DNA of 44,380 bases from Stutzerimonas chloritidismutans AW-1 (GCF_000495915.1 NZ_AOFQ01000001.1:1-44380), one strand, 5' to 3'; positions 26,131-36,343 are shown, numbered from the stretch's first letter. Translations and numbers: made by a program. The notes: generated from the sequence alone by a model not told the origin.

Positions 26131-27579
26131 TCAGTGCAGCGATGCTTCGGCCTTCTCGATTGCCGCGAATTCCTCTTCCGGCGTGCCGGCCACCAGATGG
26201 TGTCGACTGTAGATCGCAAAGTAGGCGATGAAGATCCCGTAGATGATCGCGGCGCCGATCACCACGCGAGGATCGACCAGGAAGCCCGCGATGACCGCGA
26301 TGCAGGCCAGTACCAGCGCCACGCCAGAGGTGACGATGCCGCCGGGTGTCCTGTACGGGCGATGCAGATCCGGCCGGCGCAGGCGCAGCACGATGTGCGA
26401 AGCCATCATCAACACGTAGGAGATGGTCGCGCCGAACACCGCGACGAGGATCAGCAGGTCGCCCTGGCCGGTCAGCGAGAGCAGGAAGCCGATCACGCCG
26501 GGGATTACCAGGGCCAGCACCGGCGCCTTGTTCTTGTTGGTCAGCGACAACTTGCGCGGCAGGTAACCGGCGCGCGACAGCGCAAAGATCTGTCGTGAAT
26601 AGGCGTAGATGATCGAGAAGAAGCTGGCGATCAGCCCGGCCAGGCCGACCAGATTGACGAAGCCGCTCATCCAGGTGGACGAACCGTAGGCGGTGGTCAG
26701 CGCTTCCACCAGCGGATTGCCGGACGCCACCAGCGTGCTGGAGCCGGCGCCGCCCGGGCCGACCAGCAAGATCAGGCCGGCAAAGGCGACCAGTATCAGC
26801 ATGGCGCCGATCAGCCCGCGTGGCATGTCGCGCTGCGGGTTCTTGGTTTCCTCGGCAGCCAGCGGCACGCCTTCCACAGCGAGGAAGAACCAGATCGCGT
26901 AGGGAATCGCCGCCCAGATTCCGACGTAGCCGTAGGGCAGGAAGTTGCTGGCACCGGCAGCGGTGGTCGGCGCGATGTCCAGCAGCTTGTCCACCGAGAA
27001 GTGCGGCACCATCGAGATGATGAACACCGCCAGCGCCAGGGCGGCGACGGCGGTGATGATGAACATCAGCTTCAGCGCCTCGCCGACGCCGAAGATATGG
27101 ATGCCGATAAAGATGATGTAGAAGGCGAGATAGATCAGCCAGCCGCCGATGCCGAACAGCGATTCGCAGTAGGCGCCAATGAATACGGCGATGGCTGCCG
27201 GCGCGATGGCGTACTCGATGAGGATCGCCGTACCGGTGAGAAAGCCACCCAGCGGGCCGAACGCGGTGCGTGCGAAGCCGTAGCCGCCACCAGCCGTGGG
27301 CACCATCGATGACAGCTCGGCCAGCGAGAAGCACATGCACAGGTACATGGTCGCCATCAGCAACGTGGCGATGAACAAGCCACCCCAACCGCCCTGGGCG
27401 AGCCCGAAGTTCCAGCCGGCATAGTCGCCGGAGATCACGTAGGCGACGCCGAGACCGACCAGCAGCACCCAGCCGGCGGCGCCTTTCTTCAGTTCGCGTT
27501 CCTGGAAATAGCTACTGCCAACGGTTTCGAAATCTATTGCATGGTGCGGTGGCGTTGAACGGCTGTGTTCGAGAGCCAT
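26131..27579 (-). CDS. eat: Ethanolamine permease (APC superfamily)
   Basis: 482 aa with about 12 hydrophobic segments. The N-terminal VGSSYFQERELKKGAAGWVLLVGLGVAYVISGDYAGWNFGL and the LAELSSMVPTAGGGYGFAR segment are typical of the ethanolamine permease branch of APC transporters. Encoded directly before eutBC, it should import ethanolamine by proton symport across the inner membrane. A long overlapping same-strand frame (26117-27388) is a GC-driven shadow. A sigma-54 type promoter lies 39-53 nt upstream of the start. Confidence 0.94.
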   Translation of the reverse strand: MALEHSRSTPPHHAIDFETVGSSYFQERELKKGAAGWVLLVGLGVAYVISGDYAGWNFGLAQGGWGGLFIATLLMATMYLCMCFSLAELSSMVPTAGGGYGFARTAFGPLGGFLTGTAILIEYAIAPAAIAVFIGAYCESLFGIGGWLIYLAFYIIFIGIHIFGVGEALKLMFIITAVAALALAVFIISMVPHFSVDKLLDIAPTTAAGASNFLPYGYVGIWAAIPYAIWFFLAVEGVPLAAEETKNPQRDMPRGLIGAMLILVAFAGLILLVGPGGAGSSTLVASGNPLVEALTTAYGSSTWMSGFVNLVGLAGLIASFFSIIYAYSRQIFALSRAGYLPRKLSLTNKNKAPVLALVIPGVIGFLLSLTGQGDLLILVAVFGATISYVLMMASHIVLRLRRPDLHRPYRTPGGIVTSGVALVLACIAVIAGFLVDPRVVIGAAIIYGIFIAYFAIYSRHHLVAGTPEEEFAAIEKAEASLH

Positions 27580-27617
27580 GGGGGAATCCTCTTGGATAGG
27601 TTGGCAAGTCTCTCCCT

Positions 27618-27632
27618 AGCAAGCGCCATGCC
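27618..27632 (-). promoter_or_regulatory. Sigma-54 (-24/-12) promoter of eat-eutBC
   Basis: On the minus strand GGCAT-N5-TTGCT has the invariant GG and GC at the right 10-nt spacing and differs from GGCAC-N5-TTGCA at two positions. The -12 element is ~40 nt before the eat start. In P. aeruginosa the eat-eutBC genes are under RpoN with the activator EatR, which supports the call. Confidence 0.72.
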
Positions 27633-27743
27633 CCACGCTACAAACGGGTTGTTTGCAGTGATTTGTCAGCCAAGTTCAGCAGGAACGCACCTTTTGCGTG
27701 CTCCACAGCACCACGGCGGAGCCCGGCAGGTGTCTTGTTCAAG

Positions 27744-27769
27744 GCACGGGCGGCATGTGCCGCCCGTGC
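27744..27769 (-). terminator. Strong hairpin after the aldehyde dehydrogenase gene
   Basis: GCACGGGCGGCA-TG-TGCCGCCCGTGC is a perfect 12-bp inverted repeat 8 nt after the stop. No T run follows on the minus strand, so it may be a weak terminator or an mRNA-stabilising hairpin separating the gene from eat. Confidence 0.6.
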
Positions 27770-27776
27770 TGATCCA

Positions 27777-29297
27777 TCAGAAGAAGCCCAGTGGGTTGAT
27801 GTCGTAGCTGATCAGCAGGTTCTTGGTCTGCTGGTAGCTGTCGAGGATCATCTTGTGGGTTTCGCGACCGACGCCGGACTTCTTGTAGCCACCGAACGCG
27901 GCATGCGCCGGATAGAGGTGGTAGCAGTTGGTCCAGACGCGCCCGGCCTTGATCGCCCGGCCCATGCGGTAGGCGCGGTTGATGTCGCGGGTCCATACGC
28001 CAGCGCCGAGGCCGTACTCGGTGTCGTTGGCGATGGCCAGGGCTTCGGCCTCGTCCTTGAAGGTGGTGACGCCGATCACCGGGCCGAAGATCTCCTCCTG
28101 GAACACACGCATCTGGTTGGTGCCCTTGAGCAGGGTCGGCTGGATGTAATAGCCGGTGGCGAGCGAGCCTTCGAGCTTCTCCGCTGCGCCGCCGGTGAGC
28201 ACTTCCGCGCCTTCGCCCTTGGCGATCTCCAGGTAGGACATGATCTTGTCGAACTGCTGCTGGCTGGCCTGGGCGCCGACCATGGTCTCGGTGTCCAGCG
28301 GGTCGCCGCGCTTGATCTGCGCGACCTTCTTCATCACCGCTTCCATGAAGGGGGCGTAGATGGATTCCTGCACCAGCGCGCGCGACGGGCAGGTGCACAC
28401 CTCGCCCTGGTTGAAGAAGCCCAGTACCAGGCCTTCGGCGGCCTTCTCGATGAAGGTCGGCTCGGCCTGCATGATGTCTTCGAAGTAGATGTTCGGGCTC
28501 TTGCCGCCCAGCTCGACGGTGCTCGGGATGATGGCCTCGGCGGCGCGCTTCATGATGTGCGAGCCCACCGGTGTGGAGCCGGTGAAGGCGATCTTGGCGA
28601 TGCGCTTGCTGCTGGCCAGAGCCTCGCCGGCTTCACGACCATAGCCTTGCACCACGTTGAGCACGCCCGGTGGCAGCAGGTCGCCGATCACCTCCATCAG
28701 TACCGTGATACCCAGCGGTGTCTGCTCGGCCGGTTTCAGCACCACGCAGTTGCCTGCCGCCAGTGCCGGGGCAAGTTTCCAGGCGGCCATCAGGATCGGG
28801 AAGTTCCACGGGATGATCTGCCCGACCACGCCCAGCGGCTCATGGAAGTGATAGGCCGCGGTGTGCTCGTCGATCTCGGCTGCGGTGCCCTCCTGGGCAC
28901 GGATGCAGCCGGCGAAGTAACGGAAGTGGTCAGCCGCCAGCGGGATATCGGCGTTCAGCGTTTCCCGCACGGCTTTGCCGTTGTCCCAGGTTTCAGTGAC
29001 GGCGAGCATCTCCAGGTTCTGCTCGATACGGTCGGCGATCTGCAACAGGATCAGCGAGCGCGCCTGCACGCTGGTCTTGCCCCAGGCATCGGCAGCGGCA
29101 TGGGCGGCGTCCAGCGCCTTCTCGATGTCGGCGGCGTCGGAGCGTGGAAACTCGGCAATCGGCTGTCCGTTAACCGGAGACAGGTTGGTGAAATACTGCC
29201 CGTTGACGGGTTCGACGAACTCGCCATTGATGAAGTTGCCGTAGCGGGCCTTGAGGGTAACGAGGGCACCGTCGGTGCCGGGAGGGGCGTAGATCAT
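27777..29297 (-). CDS. exaC: NAD-dependent aldehyde dehydrogenase (acetaldehyde oxidation)
   Basis: 506 aa from the ATG at 29297 (CCGGAG upstream). It is an ExaC/AldB-type aldehyde dehydrogenase: [32 protein letters not shown] (NAD site), [26 protein letters not shown] (general-base Glu), and [17 protein letters not shown] with the catalytic Cys. It oxidises acetaldehyde from EutBC or ethanol to acetate. Its position beside eat-eutBC matches the P. aeruginosa PA4022-PA4025 order. The hairpin and the separate sigma-54 site downstream suggest it is transcribed apart from eat. ExaC and hydrazone dehydrogenase HdhA are close relatives, so the symbol is approximate. Confidence 0.88.
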   Translation of the reverse strand: MIYAPPGTDGALVTLKARYGNFINGEFVEPVNGQYFTNLSPVNGQPIAEFPRSDAADIEKALDAAHAAADAWGKTSVQARSLILLQIADRIEQNLEMLAVTETWDNGKAVRETLNADIPLAADHFRYFAGCIRAQEGTAAEIDEHTAAYHFHEPLGVVGQIIPWNFPILMAAWKLAPALAAGNCVVLKPAEQTPLGITVLMEVIGDLLPPGVLNVVQGYGREAGEALASSKRIAKIAFTGSTPVGSHIMKRAAEAIIPSTVELGGKSPNIYFEDIMQAEPTFIEKAAEGLVLGFFNQGEVCTCPSRALVQESIYAPFMEAVMKKVAQIKRGDPLDTETMVGAQASQQQFDKIMSYLEIAKGEGAEVLTGGAAEKLEGSLATGYYIQPTLLKGTNQMRVFQEEIFGPVIGVTTFKDEAEALAIANDTEYGLGAGVWTRDINRAYRMGRAIKAGRVWTNCYHLYPAHAAFGGYKKSGVGRETHKMILDSYQQTKNLLISYDINPLGFF

Positions 29298-29419
29298 GGG
29301 GGGCTCCGGTTTGTTCTTGGATGGAGATTCGCTGCATAAAGCGTAGATCACGACTTGAATACTGTCGCGGTGGCCAGGGGCGCTTTTCTTGGCGGCAGAG
29401 CGAGCGCTGCCGCGCGGTC

Positions 29420-29443
29420 GGGCCGGGACAGAAGCCCCGGCCC
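29420..29443 (-). terminator. GC-rich hairpin after the iron alcohol dehydrogenase gene
   Basis: GGGCCGGG (29420-29427) pairs with CCCGGCCC (29436-29443) just beyond the stop of the minus-strand gene. There is no T run, so a terminator role is tentative. Confidence 0.42.
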
Positions 29444-29449
29444 AGGGGC

Positions 29450-30598
29450 TCAGAGGGCGCTATGGAAGATCGCTTCGATTTCCTCTTGTGTGGCGCGGCG
29501 CGGGTTGGTCAGGCCGCAGGCATCGTTCATGGCGTTGGCGGCCAGCGTCGGGATGTCATCGGCCTTGGCGCCAAGCTCGGCCAGGCCGCCCGGAATGCCG
29601 ATTGCCTGCGACAGGGTACGGATTGCCACGAGTGCGGCTTCGGCACCCTGCGCGGCGTCGAGTCCGCGGGTCTCCACGCCCATCGCGGTTGCAACGTCGC
29701 GCAGGCGTTCGGGGCAGACGCTGGCGTTGTAGCTCTCCACGTGAGGTAGCAGTACGGCGTTGCAGACGCCGTGCGGCAGATCGTAGAAGCCGCCGAGCTG
29801 GTGAGCCATGGCGTGGACGTAGCCCAGCGAGGCGTTGTTGAACGCCATCCCGGCGAGGAACTGTGCGTAGGCCATGGCTTCGCGGGCCGGCATGTCGCTG
29901 CCGTTCTCGACGGCGGTACGCAGGTTCGCCGAGATCAGTTCGATGGCCTTGAGCGCGCAGGCATCGGTGATCGGCGTGGCGGCGGTCGAGACATAGGCTT
30001 CAATCGCGTGGGTGAGGGCGTCCATGCCGGTCGCGGCGGTCAGCCCCTTGGGCATGGCGACCATCAATGCCGGGTCGTTCACCGACAGCAGCGGCGTGAC
30101 ATTGCGGTCGACGATGGCCATTTTCACGTGGCGGGTTTCGTCGGTGATGATGCAGAAGCGAGTCATCTCGCTGGCGGTGCCGGCGGTGGTGTTGATCGCC
30201 ACCAGCGGCAGTTGTGGTTTGGCCGAGCGGTCGACGCCTTCGTAGGCGGCGATATTCCCGCCGTTGGTGGCGCACAGGGCGATGCCCTTGGCGCAGTCAT
30301 GAGGCGAGCCGCCACCGAGGGAAATGATGAAATCGCAGGCGCTGTCGCGCAGCTGGGCCAGGCCCTTCTCGACGTTGCCGACGGTTGGGTTCGGTTGTGC
30401 GCCGTCGAATACGATCGATTGGATATCCGCAGCAGCCAGCAGCGCGGCGACCTTTTCGGCGACGCCTGCTCGTGCCAGTCCGACATCGGTGACGATCAGC
30501 GCTTTGCGAAAGCCGTAGTTGGCGATGGCGACCATCGCTTCATCAAGGCTTCCGGCGCCCATCATGTTCACTGCGGGTATGAAGAAGGTGCTGCTCAT
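29450..30598 (-). CDS. Iron-containing alcohol dehydrogenase
   Basis: 382 aa from the ATG at 30598; the frame is open 26 codons further upstream but without homology-like sequence. Family III signatures are [22 protein letters not shown] (NAD binding), [20 protein letters not shown], and the metal-binding set [42 protein letters not shown]. It should interconvert a primary alcohol and its aldehyde with NAD. Beside the aldehyde dehydrogenase it could feed or drain acetaldehyde. It resembles YiaY and the Pseudomonas ErcA group; these cannot be told apart here. Confidence 0.92.
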   Translation of the reverse strand: MSSTFFIPAVNMMGAGSLDEAMVAIANYGFRKALIVTDVGLARAGVAEKVAALLAAADIQSIVFDGAQPNPTVGNVEKGLAQLRDSACDFIISLGGGSPHDCAKGIALCATNGGNIAAYEGVDRSAKPQLPLVAINTTAGTASEMTRFCIITDETRHVKMAIVDRNVTPLLSVNDPALMVAMPKGLTAATGMDALTHAIEAYVSTAATPITDACALKAIELISANLRTAVENGSDMPAREAMAYAQFLAGMAFNNASLGYVHAMAHQLGGFYDLPHGVCNAVLLPHVESYNASVCPERLRDVATAMGVETRGLDAAQGAEAALVAIRTLSQAIGIPGGLAELGAKADDIPTLAANAMNDACGLTNPRRATQEEIEAIFHSAL

Positions 30599-30802
30599 GG
30601 TGAATGCCTGCGATTGTCTGGAATGAGGTTTTCGCAGCATCGCATCTGGACCTGAGGGCGAAATGATCTGGCTCAAGAAGGTGACTGGTCGGTCTTGTTT
30701 CGGCTCTGCGTCCGACTAACGGTGCCTGGTCGGCTGGCGGTACCTGCTGTGCTAACCTGCGCCGCAGTTTTTCAGTGGGTCTCACCGCTTTTGAGGGCAT
30801 CC

Positions 30803-32165
30803 ATGCATATCCACATTCTCGGCATCTGCGGCACCTTCATGGGTTCGCTCGCGGTGCTGGCCAAGGAACTCGGGCATCGCGTCACCGGCTCCGACGCCAA
30901 CGTCTATCCACCGATGAGCACCCAGCTCGAAGCCCAGGGCATCGAGCTGACCCAGGGCTACGAGCCGAGCCAGCTCGAGCCGGCGCCGGATCTGGTGGTG
31001 ATCGGCAATGCCCTCAGTCGCGGCAACCCGGCGGTGGAATACGTGCTGAACAAGGGCCTGCCCTATGTCTCCGGCCCGCAGTGGCTGGCCGACCACGTGC
31101 TGCAGGGGCGCTGGGTGCTGGCGGCGGCCGGAACCCATGGCAAGACCACCACCAGTAGCATGTTGGCCTGGGTTCTGGAACATGCCGGCATGAGCCCGGG
31201 ATTCCTCATCGGTGGCGTGCCGCAGAACTTCGGCATCTCCGCACGGCTCGGCGGTACGCCGTTCTTCGTGGTGGAGGCCGACGAGTACGACAGCGCCTTC
31301 TTTGACAAGCGCAGCAAATTCGTCCACTACCGCCCGCGCACCGCGATCCTCAACAATCTCGAATTCGACCACGCGGACATCTTCCCGGATCTCGCCGCTA
31401 TCGAGCGGCAGTTTCATCATCTGGTACGCACGGTGCCGGGCGAGGGACTGATCATCCATCCCGAGTCGGAAGGTGCGCTCAAGCGCGTCATCGGCATGGG
31501 CTGCTGGACCCCTGTGCAGACCACCGGTGACGGCGGCCAGTGGCAGGGGGGGGGGGGCCGCGAAGCTGCTCAGCGCCGACGGTTCGCGCTTCGAGGTGAT
31601 CTTCGAGGGCGTCGTACAGGGCGTAGTGGAGTGGGAGCTGACCGGCCAGCACAACGTCAACAACGCGTTGGCGACGCTCGCCGCGGCGCGGCATGTGGGT
31701 GTGCTGCCGAAGCAGGGCGCCGAGGCGCTGAGCGAGTTCCTGAGCGTCAAGCGACGCATGGAAAAGGTCGCCGAGGTCAACGGCGTGACCATCTATGACG
31801 ATTTCGCCCACCATCCGACCGCCATCGCCACCACCCTCGACGGCCTGCGCAAGCGCGTCGGTGATACGCCGATCATCGCGGTGGTCGAACCGCGTTCCAA
31901 CTCCATGAAGCTCGGCGCGCATCGCGAGGGCCTGGCTGAATCCGTGGCGCTGGCCAACCAGGCGATCTGGTACGCACCCGCCAATCTTGGCTGGGATCTG
32001 GCCGCAACCGTCGCCGGCTCGCCGGTGCAGACCACGGTCTGCGATTCGCTGGAGGCGATCATTGCCAAGGTCAAAGCTGACGCCGTGCCGGGCACCCAGG
32101 TGGTGGTCATGAGCAATGGCGGTTTTGGTGGGTTGCACGGCAAATTGGCTGAGGCGTTGAGCTGA
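30803..32165 (+). pseudogene. mpl: mpl, murein tripeptide ligase, frameshifted at a 12-G run
   Basis: Mpl joins recycled L-Ala-gamma-D-Glu-meso-DAP to UDP-MurNAc in cell-wall recycling. The first frame from the ATG at 30803 gives HIHILGICGTFMGSLAVLAKELGH, the Mur-ligase P-loop AAGTHGKTTTSSM and VVEADEYDSAFFDKRSKF, up to Gln248. Then 12 consecutive G (31546-31557) switch the reading frame. The rest (AAKLLSADGSRFEV, GQHNVNNALAT, FAHHPTAI, VEPRSNSMK, MSNGGFGGLHGKL) continues in the +1 frame to 32165. Unslipped, the first frame ends at 31798 as a 331-aa truncated protein. Removing one G restores a ~453-aa enzyme. It is either a sequencing error in the homopolymer or a real slippage mutation. Confidence 0.9.
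31546..31557 (+). repeat. Poly-G tract of 12 inside mpl
   Basis: Twelve consecutive G after TGGCA interrupt the mpl frame. A tract of 11 or 14 would keep the gene open. Such runs are prone both to replication slippage and to miscounting in sequencing. Confidence 0.97.
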
Positions 32166-32173
32166 TTGCTCAC

Positions 32174-32302
32174 GGTGGAAAACGCTTCGCGGTTTTCCAC
32201 CCTACGATGACCGTGGGTAGGGTGGAAATCGCCGAAGGCATTTCCACGCGGATCGCATCAGCAAGTAGGGTGGGCCGGGCGACGTTCCGCTTCAGCCCGC
32301 CC
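32174..32302. repeat. Cluster of three REP-like hairpins between mpl and ubiX
   Basis: Three related imperfect palindromes follow the mpl stop. The first (32174-32202) starts GGTGGAAAAC and ends GTTTTCCACC. The second (32221-32247) starts GGTGGAAAT and ends ATTTCCAC. The third (32269-32302) starts GGTGGGC and ends GCCCGCC. All share GGTGG arms, and GTAGGGTGG recurs in front of copies two and three. They look like an extragenic palindromic family of pseudomonads and may end mpl transcription. Confidence 0.7.
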
Positions 32303-32336
32303 GAACACGACCAAGTGGCTACAAGGGAACAAATGT

Positions 32337-32966
32337 ATGAACGGACCGGAACGCATCACCTTGGCCATGACCGGCGCATCCGGCGCGCAGTACGGCCTGC
32401 GCCTGCTCGATTGCCTGATCCAGGAAGACCGCGAGGTGCACTTCCTGATCTCCAAGGCCGCGCAGCTGGTCATGGCCACCGAGACCGATGTGGTGCTGCC
32501 GGCCAAGCCGCAGGCCATGCAGGCGTTCCTCTCGGAATACACCGGTGCCGCCGCAGGGCAGATCCGCGTGTTCGCCAAGGAGGACTGGATGGCGCCACCG
32601 GCCTCCGGCTCCGGCGCACCGACCGCGATGGTGGTGGTGCCATGCTCGACCGGCACGCTCTCGGCGATTGCCGCCGGCGCCTGCAACAACCTGATCGAGC
32701 GTGCCGCCGACGTCGCGCTCAAGGAACGTCGCCAGCTGATCCTGGTACCGCGTGAGGCCCCTTATTCGAGCATTCACCTTGAGAACATGCTCAAGCTATC
32801 CAACCTCGGGGTGACCATCCTGCCGGCCTCGCCGGGCTTCTATCACCAGCCGCAGACCATCGACGACCTGGTCGATTTCGTCGTAGCGCGCATCCTCAAT
32901 CTGCTCAATATCCCGCAGGACATGCTGCCGCGCTGGGGCGAGCACCATATCGTCAGTGACGACTGA
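32337..32966 (+). CDS. ubiX: Flavin prenyltransferase UbiX
   Basis: 209 aa. It makes prenylated FMN, the cofactor of the decarboxylase UbiD in ubiquinone synthesis. The signature [23 protein letters not shown] at the N-terminus, [90 protein letters not shown] is diagnostic. The ATG follows GGGAACAA. A longer-looking frame at 32207-32755 is a shadow. The next gene begins 1 nt after its stop. Confidence 0.96.
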   Translation: MNGPERITLAMTGASGAQYGLRLLDCLIQEDREVHFLISKAAQLVMATETDVVLPAKPQAMQAFLSEYTGAAAGQIRVFAKEDWMAPPASGSGAPTAMVVVPCSTGTLSAIAAGACNNLIERAADVALKERRQLILVPREAPYSSIHLENMLKLSNLGVTILPASPGFYHQPQTIDDLVDFVVARILNLLNIPQDMLPRWGEHHIVSDD

Positions 32967-32967
32967 G

Positions 32968-33258
32968 ATGATCGGCCGAGCGCTGCTACTTCTGGCGACG
33001 CTGAGCCAGCTCGGCGGCTGTGCCAGCGTGCGCACGCTGGATGCCGCCAAGCCCGGCGCACCGATCATCTATTCCGGCACACGCCTGGACTGGTACAGCC
33101 TCAACGGCGGTTGCTGCCCGATGGATCGTTTCGGTGCCATGCCGCCGAAATATCCCGCGCTGGATCTGCCCGCCAGCGCCCTGGTGGATACGCTGCTGTT
33201 GCCCTTCGCCGTGGCGGCGGAGCTGGGTGTCGGCCTCGGCGTGCGCGGCGGTCTTTGA
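32968..33258 (+). CDS. YceK/YidQ-like lipoprotein
   Basis: 96 aa from the ATG at 32968, one nt after the ubiX stop. The N-terminus MIGRALLLLATLSQLGGC is a lipoprotein signal with lipobox LGGC. The mature part GTRLDWYSLNGGCCPMDRFGAMPPKYPALDLPASALVDTLLLPFAV matches the YceK/YidQ (DUF1375) pattern of small outer-membrane lipoproteins of unknown function. It is co-directional with ubiX and likely co-transcribed. Confidence 0.84.
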   Translation: MIGRALLLLATLSQLGGCASVRTLDAAKPGAPIIYSGTRLDWYSLNGGCCPMDRFGAMPPKYPALDLPASALVDTLLLPFAVAAELGVGLGVRGGL

Positions 33259-33346
33259 GCGGCGCGCCTTATTACTGATCTGGGTTCAGGCTGGCCTCCC
33301 GTGCAGCAGGCATAATTTCCCCGTCTGCGGCACAAGGAGAACAGGT

Positions 33347-35194
33347 GTGAAAGACCGAACTCAGTTCCACATGAATTACTGGATGATCGCCATTCTGGTG
33401 TTCCTCGGCCTGCAGTACCTGCTGTCGATCCAGCAGGAGGTGGCGACCATCCCTTACAGCGAGTTCGAGCAGCACCTCAAGGAGGGCCGCGTCGAAGAGC
33501 TGGCGATCACCGAGCGGCGCATCGAGGGCTTGCTCAAGGAGCCTTTGGCCAGCGGTCAGCGACGTTTCATCAGCAACCGCGTCGAGCCGCAGCTGGCCGA
33601 GCATCTGCAGCAGTACCCGGTGCGCTACACCGGCAAGGTGGAAAGCACGCTGGTGCGTGACCTGCTGTCGTGGATCGTCCCGGCCATTCTCTTCTTCGGC
33701 GTCTGGCTGTTCCTGCTAAAGCGCATCGGCAGCGGCCTGGGTGGCGGCGGCATGATGCAGATCGGCAAGAGCAAGGCGCGTGTCTACGTCGAGACCGACA
33801 TGAAGGTGAGCTTCGCTGATGTCGCCGGCGTCGACGAGGCCAAGGACGAGCTCAAGGAAATCATCGAGTTTCTCCGCGATCCGCAAACCTATGGCCGCCT
33901 AGGCGGGCGCATGCCCAAGGGCGTGCTGCTGGTCGGTCCACCCGGCACCGGCAAAACGTTGCTGGCGCGCGCCGTCGCTGGCGAGGCGAAGGTGCCGTTC
34001 TTCTCCATTTCCGGTTCCGAGTTCGTCGAGATGTTCGTCGGCGTCGGTGCCGCGCGGGTGCGCGATCTCTTCGAACAGGCGCGGGCCCAGGCGCCAGCGA
34101 TCATCTTCATCGACGAACTGGATGCCCTCGGTCGCGCCCGCGGTGCCGGGCCGCTGTCCGGCGGGCATGACGAGAAGGAGCAGACGCTCAACCAGCTGCT
34201 GGTGGAGATGGACGGCTTCGATACCTCCAGCGGATTGGTCCTGCTGGCGGCCACCAACCGCCCGGAAATTCTCGACCCGGCCCTGCTCCGCGCCGGCCGT
34301 TTCGACCGCCAGGTGCTGGTCGATCGGCCGGACAAGGTCGGGCGGGTGCAGATTCTCAATGTGCACCTGAAGAAGTCGCGTCTGGGTATCGATGTCGACC
34401 CTCAGGCCATCGCCGCGCTGACGCCGGGCTTTACCGGTGCCGACCTGGCCAACCTGGTCAACGAAGCGACGCTGCTGGCGACCCGGCGCAATGCCGAGGC
34501 GGTGGCGATGGAAGATTTCACCGCGGCTATCGAACGCATCATCGCCGGCCTGGAGAAGCGCAATCGCCTGCTCAACCCGCGCGAACGGGAGATCGTCGCC
34601 TATCACGAGATGGGCCATGCCCTGGTGGCCATGGCTCTACCGGGGGTCGATCCGGTGCACAAGGTGTCGATCATCCCGCGCGGCATGGGCGCACTGGGCT
34701 ACACCATCCAGCGGCCCATCGAGGACCGCTTCCTGATGACCCGCGAGGAGCTGGAAAACAAGATGGCCGTACTGCTCGGCGGGCGCGCGGCGGAATGGCT
34801 GGTGTTCGCCCATCTGTCCACTGGCGCCGCGGACGATCTGGCCAAGGTCACCGACATTGCCCGGGCCATGGTCACCCGTTACGGCATGTCCAAGCGTCTC
34901 GGGCATCTGGCGCTGGAGCGTGAGCCGAACTCGTTCCTTGGCAACGAGGCGATGCTCGGCCTCAAGCCGCAACATGATTATGCCGAGAGCACCGCCACGG
35001 CGATCGACGAGGAAGTGCAGGAGCTGGTGCAGTCTGCATTCCAGCGCAGCCTGGGGCTGCTCGAGGAGCGGAATGAACTGCTTGAGCGCTGCGCGCGTCG
35101 TTTACTGCAGCAGGAGACGCTGGATGCCGATGAGCTGCGTGAGCTCAGCGCGGCTCCAGCCAGCGATCCGGCACAGGCATCCCCTCAGGCCTGA
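33347..35194 (+). CDS. Second FtsH-type AAA+ zinc metalloprotease
   Basis: 615 aa from a GTG at 33347 with AGGAG 7 nt upstream; earlier frame extension overlaps the lipoprotein gene. The layout is one membrane segment near the N-terminus ([16 protein letters not shown]), a periplasmic loop, a second segment ([15 protein letters not shown]), and the AAA+ module with Walker A GPPGTGKT (197-204), Walker [11 protein letters not shown] and second region [19 protein letters not shown]. The protease zinc site is HEMGH (420-424) rather than the usual HEAGH. It degrades membrane and regulatory proteins. The housekeeping ftsH of pseudomonads sits elsewhere beside rrmJ and folP, so this is probably a paralogue. 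Confidence 0.9.
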   Translation: MKDRTQFHMNYWMIAILVFLGLQYLLSIQQEVATIPYSEFEQHLKEGRVEELAITERRIEGLLKEPLASGQRRFISNRVEPQLAEHLQQYPVRYTGKVESTLVRDLLSWIVPAILFFGVWLFLLKRIGSGLGGGGMMQIGKSKARVYVETDMKVSFADVAGVDEAKDELKEIIEFLRDPQTYGRLGGRMPKGVLLVGPPGTGKTLLARAVAGEAKVPFFSISGSEFVEMFVGVGAARVRDLFEQARAQAPAIIFIDELDALGRARGAGPLSGGHDEKEQTLNQLLVEMDGFDTSSGLVLLAATNRPEILDPALLRAGRFDRQVLVDRPDKVGRVQILNVHLKKSRLGIDVDPQAIAALTPGFTGADLANLVNEATLLATRRNAEAVAMEDFTAAIERIIAGLEKRNRLLNPREREIVAYHEMGHALVAMALPGVDPVHKVSIIPRGMGALGYTIQRPIEDRFLMTREELENKMAVLLGGRAAEWLVFAHLSTGAADDLAKVTDIARAMVTRYGMSKRLGHLALEREPNSFLGNEAMLGLKPQHDYAESTATAIDEEVQELVQSAFQRSLGLLEERNELLERCARRLLQQETLDADELRELSAAPASDPAQASPQA

Positions 35195-35215
35195 TGCGGC
35201 CTCAGGGCTGGCGAG

Positions 35216-36289
35216 TCAGTCGGGCTGGCGCTGGGCATGTTGCGCCAGCGCCCACTCGACATGCTCGCGTACCAGCTCCGAGGGGTCGTCGCGGCGCGCC
35301 TGGAGCGCTTCCAGCACCGGGATGCTCGACGGCGCGTTGCCCAGGCCGACCGCCAGGTTGCGCAGCCAGCGCTGGTAACCGGCGCGGCGTAGCGGCGAAC
35401 CCTCGGTGCGGCTGAGAAACTCCTCTTCCGTCCAGCGGAACAGGGTCGCCAGCTCGGCGTTGTCCAGGCTATGGCGTGGTTGAAAGTCACTCTGCTCGGT
35501 GGGGCGGGCGAATCGGTTCCACGGGCAGACGATCTGGCAATCGTCGCATCCGAATACGCGGTTGCCGATCTTGTCGCGCAGCTCGACGGGGATCGCGCCT
35601 TTCAGCTCGATGGTGAGATAGGAAATGCAGCGTCGCGCATCGAGTAGCCGTTCGCCGACGAAGGCATCGGTGGGGCAGACGTCCAGGCAGGCGTGGCAGC
35701 TGCCGCAGTGATCGCGAGTCGTCGGTTCGTCGACCGGCAGAGCGATATCGACGAACAGTTCGCCGAGAAAGAACCAGCTGCCGGCCTTGCGGTTGAGCAG
35801 CAGGGTGTTCTTGCCGATCCAGCCGAGCCCTGCCTGCTGCCCGGCGGCCTTCTCCAGCACCGGCGCGCTGTCGACGAAGGCGCGAAAGCCGAACGGGCCG
35901 ACCATCTGCTGAATGCGCTCGGCGAGCTGCTGGATGCGTTTGCGGATCAGCTTGTGGTAATCGCGGCCCAGCGCATAGCGTGACACATAGGCCTTCTCGG
36001 GACTTGCGAGCTGCTGCGTCATGCGCGTGTCGCCGGGCAGGTAGTCCATGCGCAGCGAGATCACCCTGAGCGTGCCCGGCACCAGTTCGTCCGGCCGCGA
36101 ACGCTTGCTGCCGTGGGCGGCCATGTAGTCCATCTCGCCCTGATAACCGGCTGCCAGCCAGGCCTCCAGATGCGCTTCGTGCTCGCCGAGGTCGACATCG
36201 GTGATCCCCACCTGCTGGAAGCCGAGCTCACGCCCCCATTCCTTGATGGATTGGGCGAGGGCGGCGGGGTCGAGAGAGAGGCTGGACAT
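35216..36289 (-). CDS. queG: Epoxyqueuosine reductase
   Basis: 357 aa from the ATG at 36289; the frame continues upstream only as antisense of nnr. QueG performs the last step of queuosine tRNA modification, using cobalamin and two [4Fe-4S] clusters. Cluster motifs are CGSCHACLDVCPTDAF and CDDCQIVCPWNRF; AGLGWIGKNTLLLNRKAGSWFFLGEL is also typical. It is transcribed divergently from nnr with a ~55-nt gap. Its C-terminus has a HEAT-like tail (QRWLRNLAVGLGNAP). Confidence 0.96.
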   Translation of the reverse strand: MSSLSLDPAALAQSIKEWGRELGFQQVGITDVDLGEHEAHLEAWLAAGYQGEMDYMAAHGSKRSRPDELVPGTLRVISLRMDYLPGDTRMTQQLASPEKAYVSRYALGRDYHKLIRKRIQQLAERIQQMVGPFGFRAFVDSAPVLEKAAGQQAGLGWIGKNTLLLNRKAGSWFFLGELFVDIALPVDEPTTRDHCGSCHACLDVCPTDAFVGERLLDARRCISYLTIELKGAIPVELRDKIGNRVFGCDDCQIVCPWNRFARPTEQSDFQPRHSLDNAELATLFRWTEEEFLSRTEGSPLRRAGYQRWLRNLAVGLGNAPSSIPVLEALQARRDDPSELVREHVEWALAQHAQRQPD

Positions 36290-36343
36290 TGGAGAGCGGC
36301 ATGACAGGCGGGGGCGTATAATTCTGCCAGACATTCCGCCGCG

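Noticed and set aside
26117..27388. 423-codon frame on the same strand as eat
   Set aside because: It is a GC-driven alternative frame inside a clear permease, with Arg/His-rich low-quality sequence.
27744..27769. CRISPR-like or attachment repeat
   Set aside because: It is a single perfect hairpin after a stop codon with no further copies seen.
27663..29339. 558-codon plus-strand frame opposite the aldehyde dehydrogenase
   Set aside because: Antisense shadow in high-GC DNA; no domain and no ribosome site.
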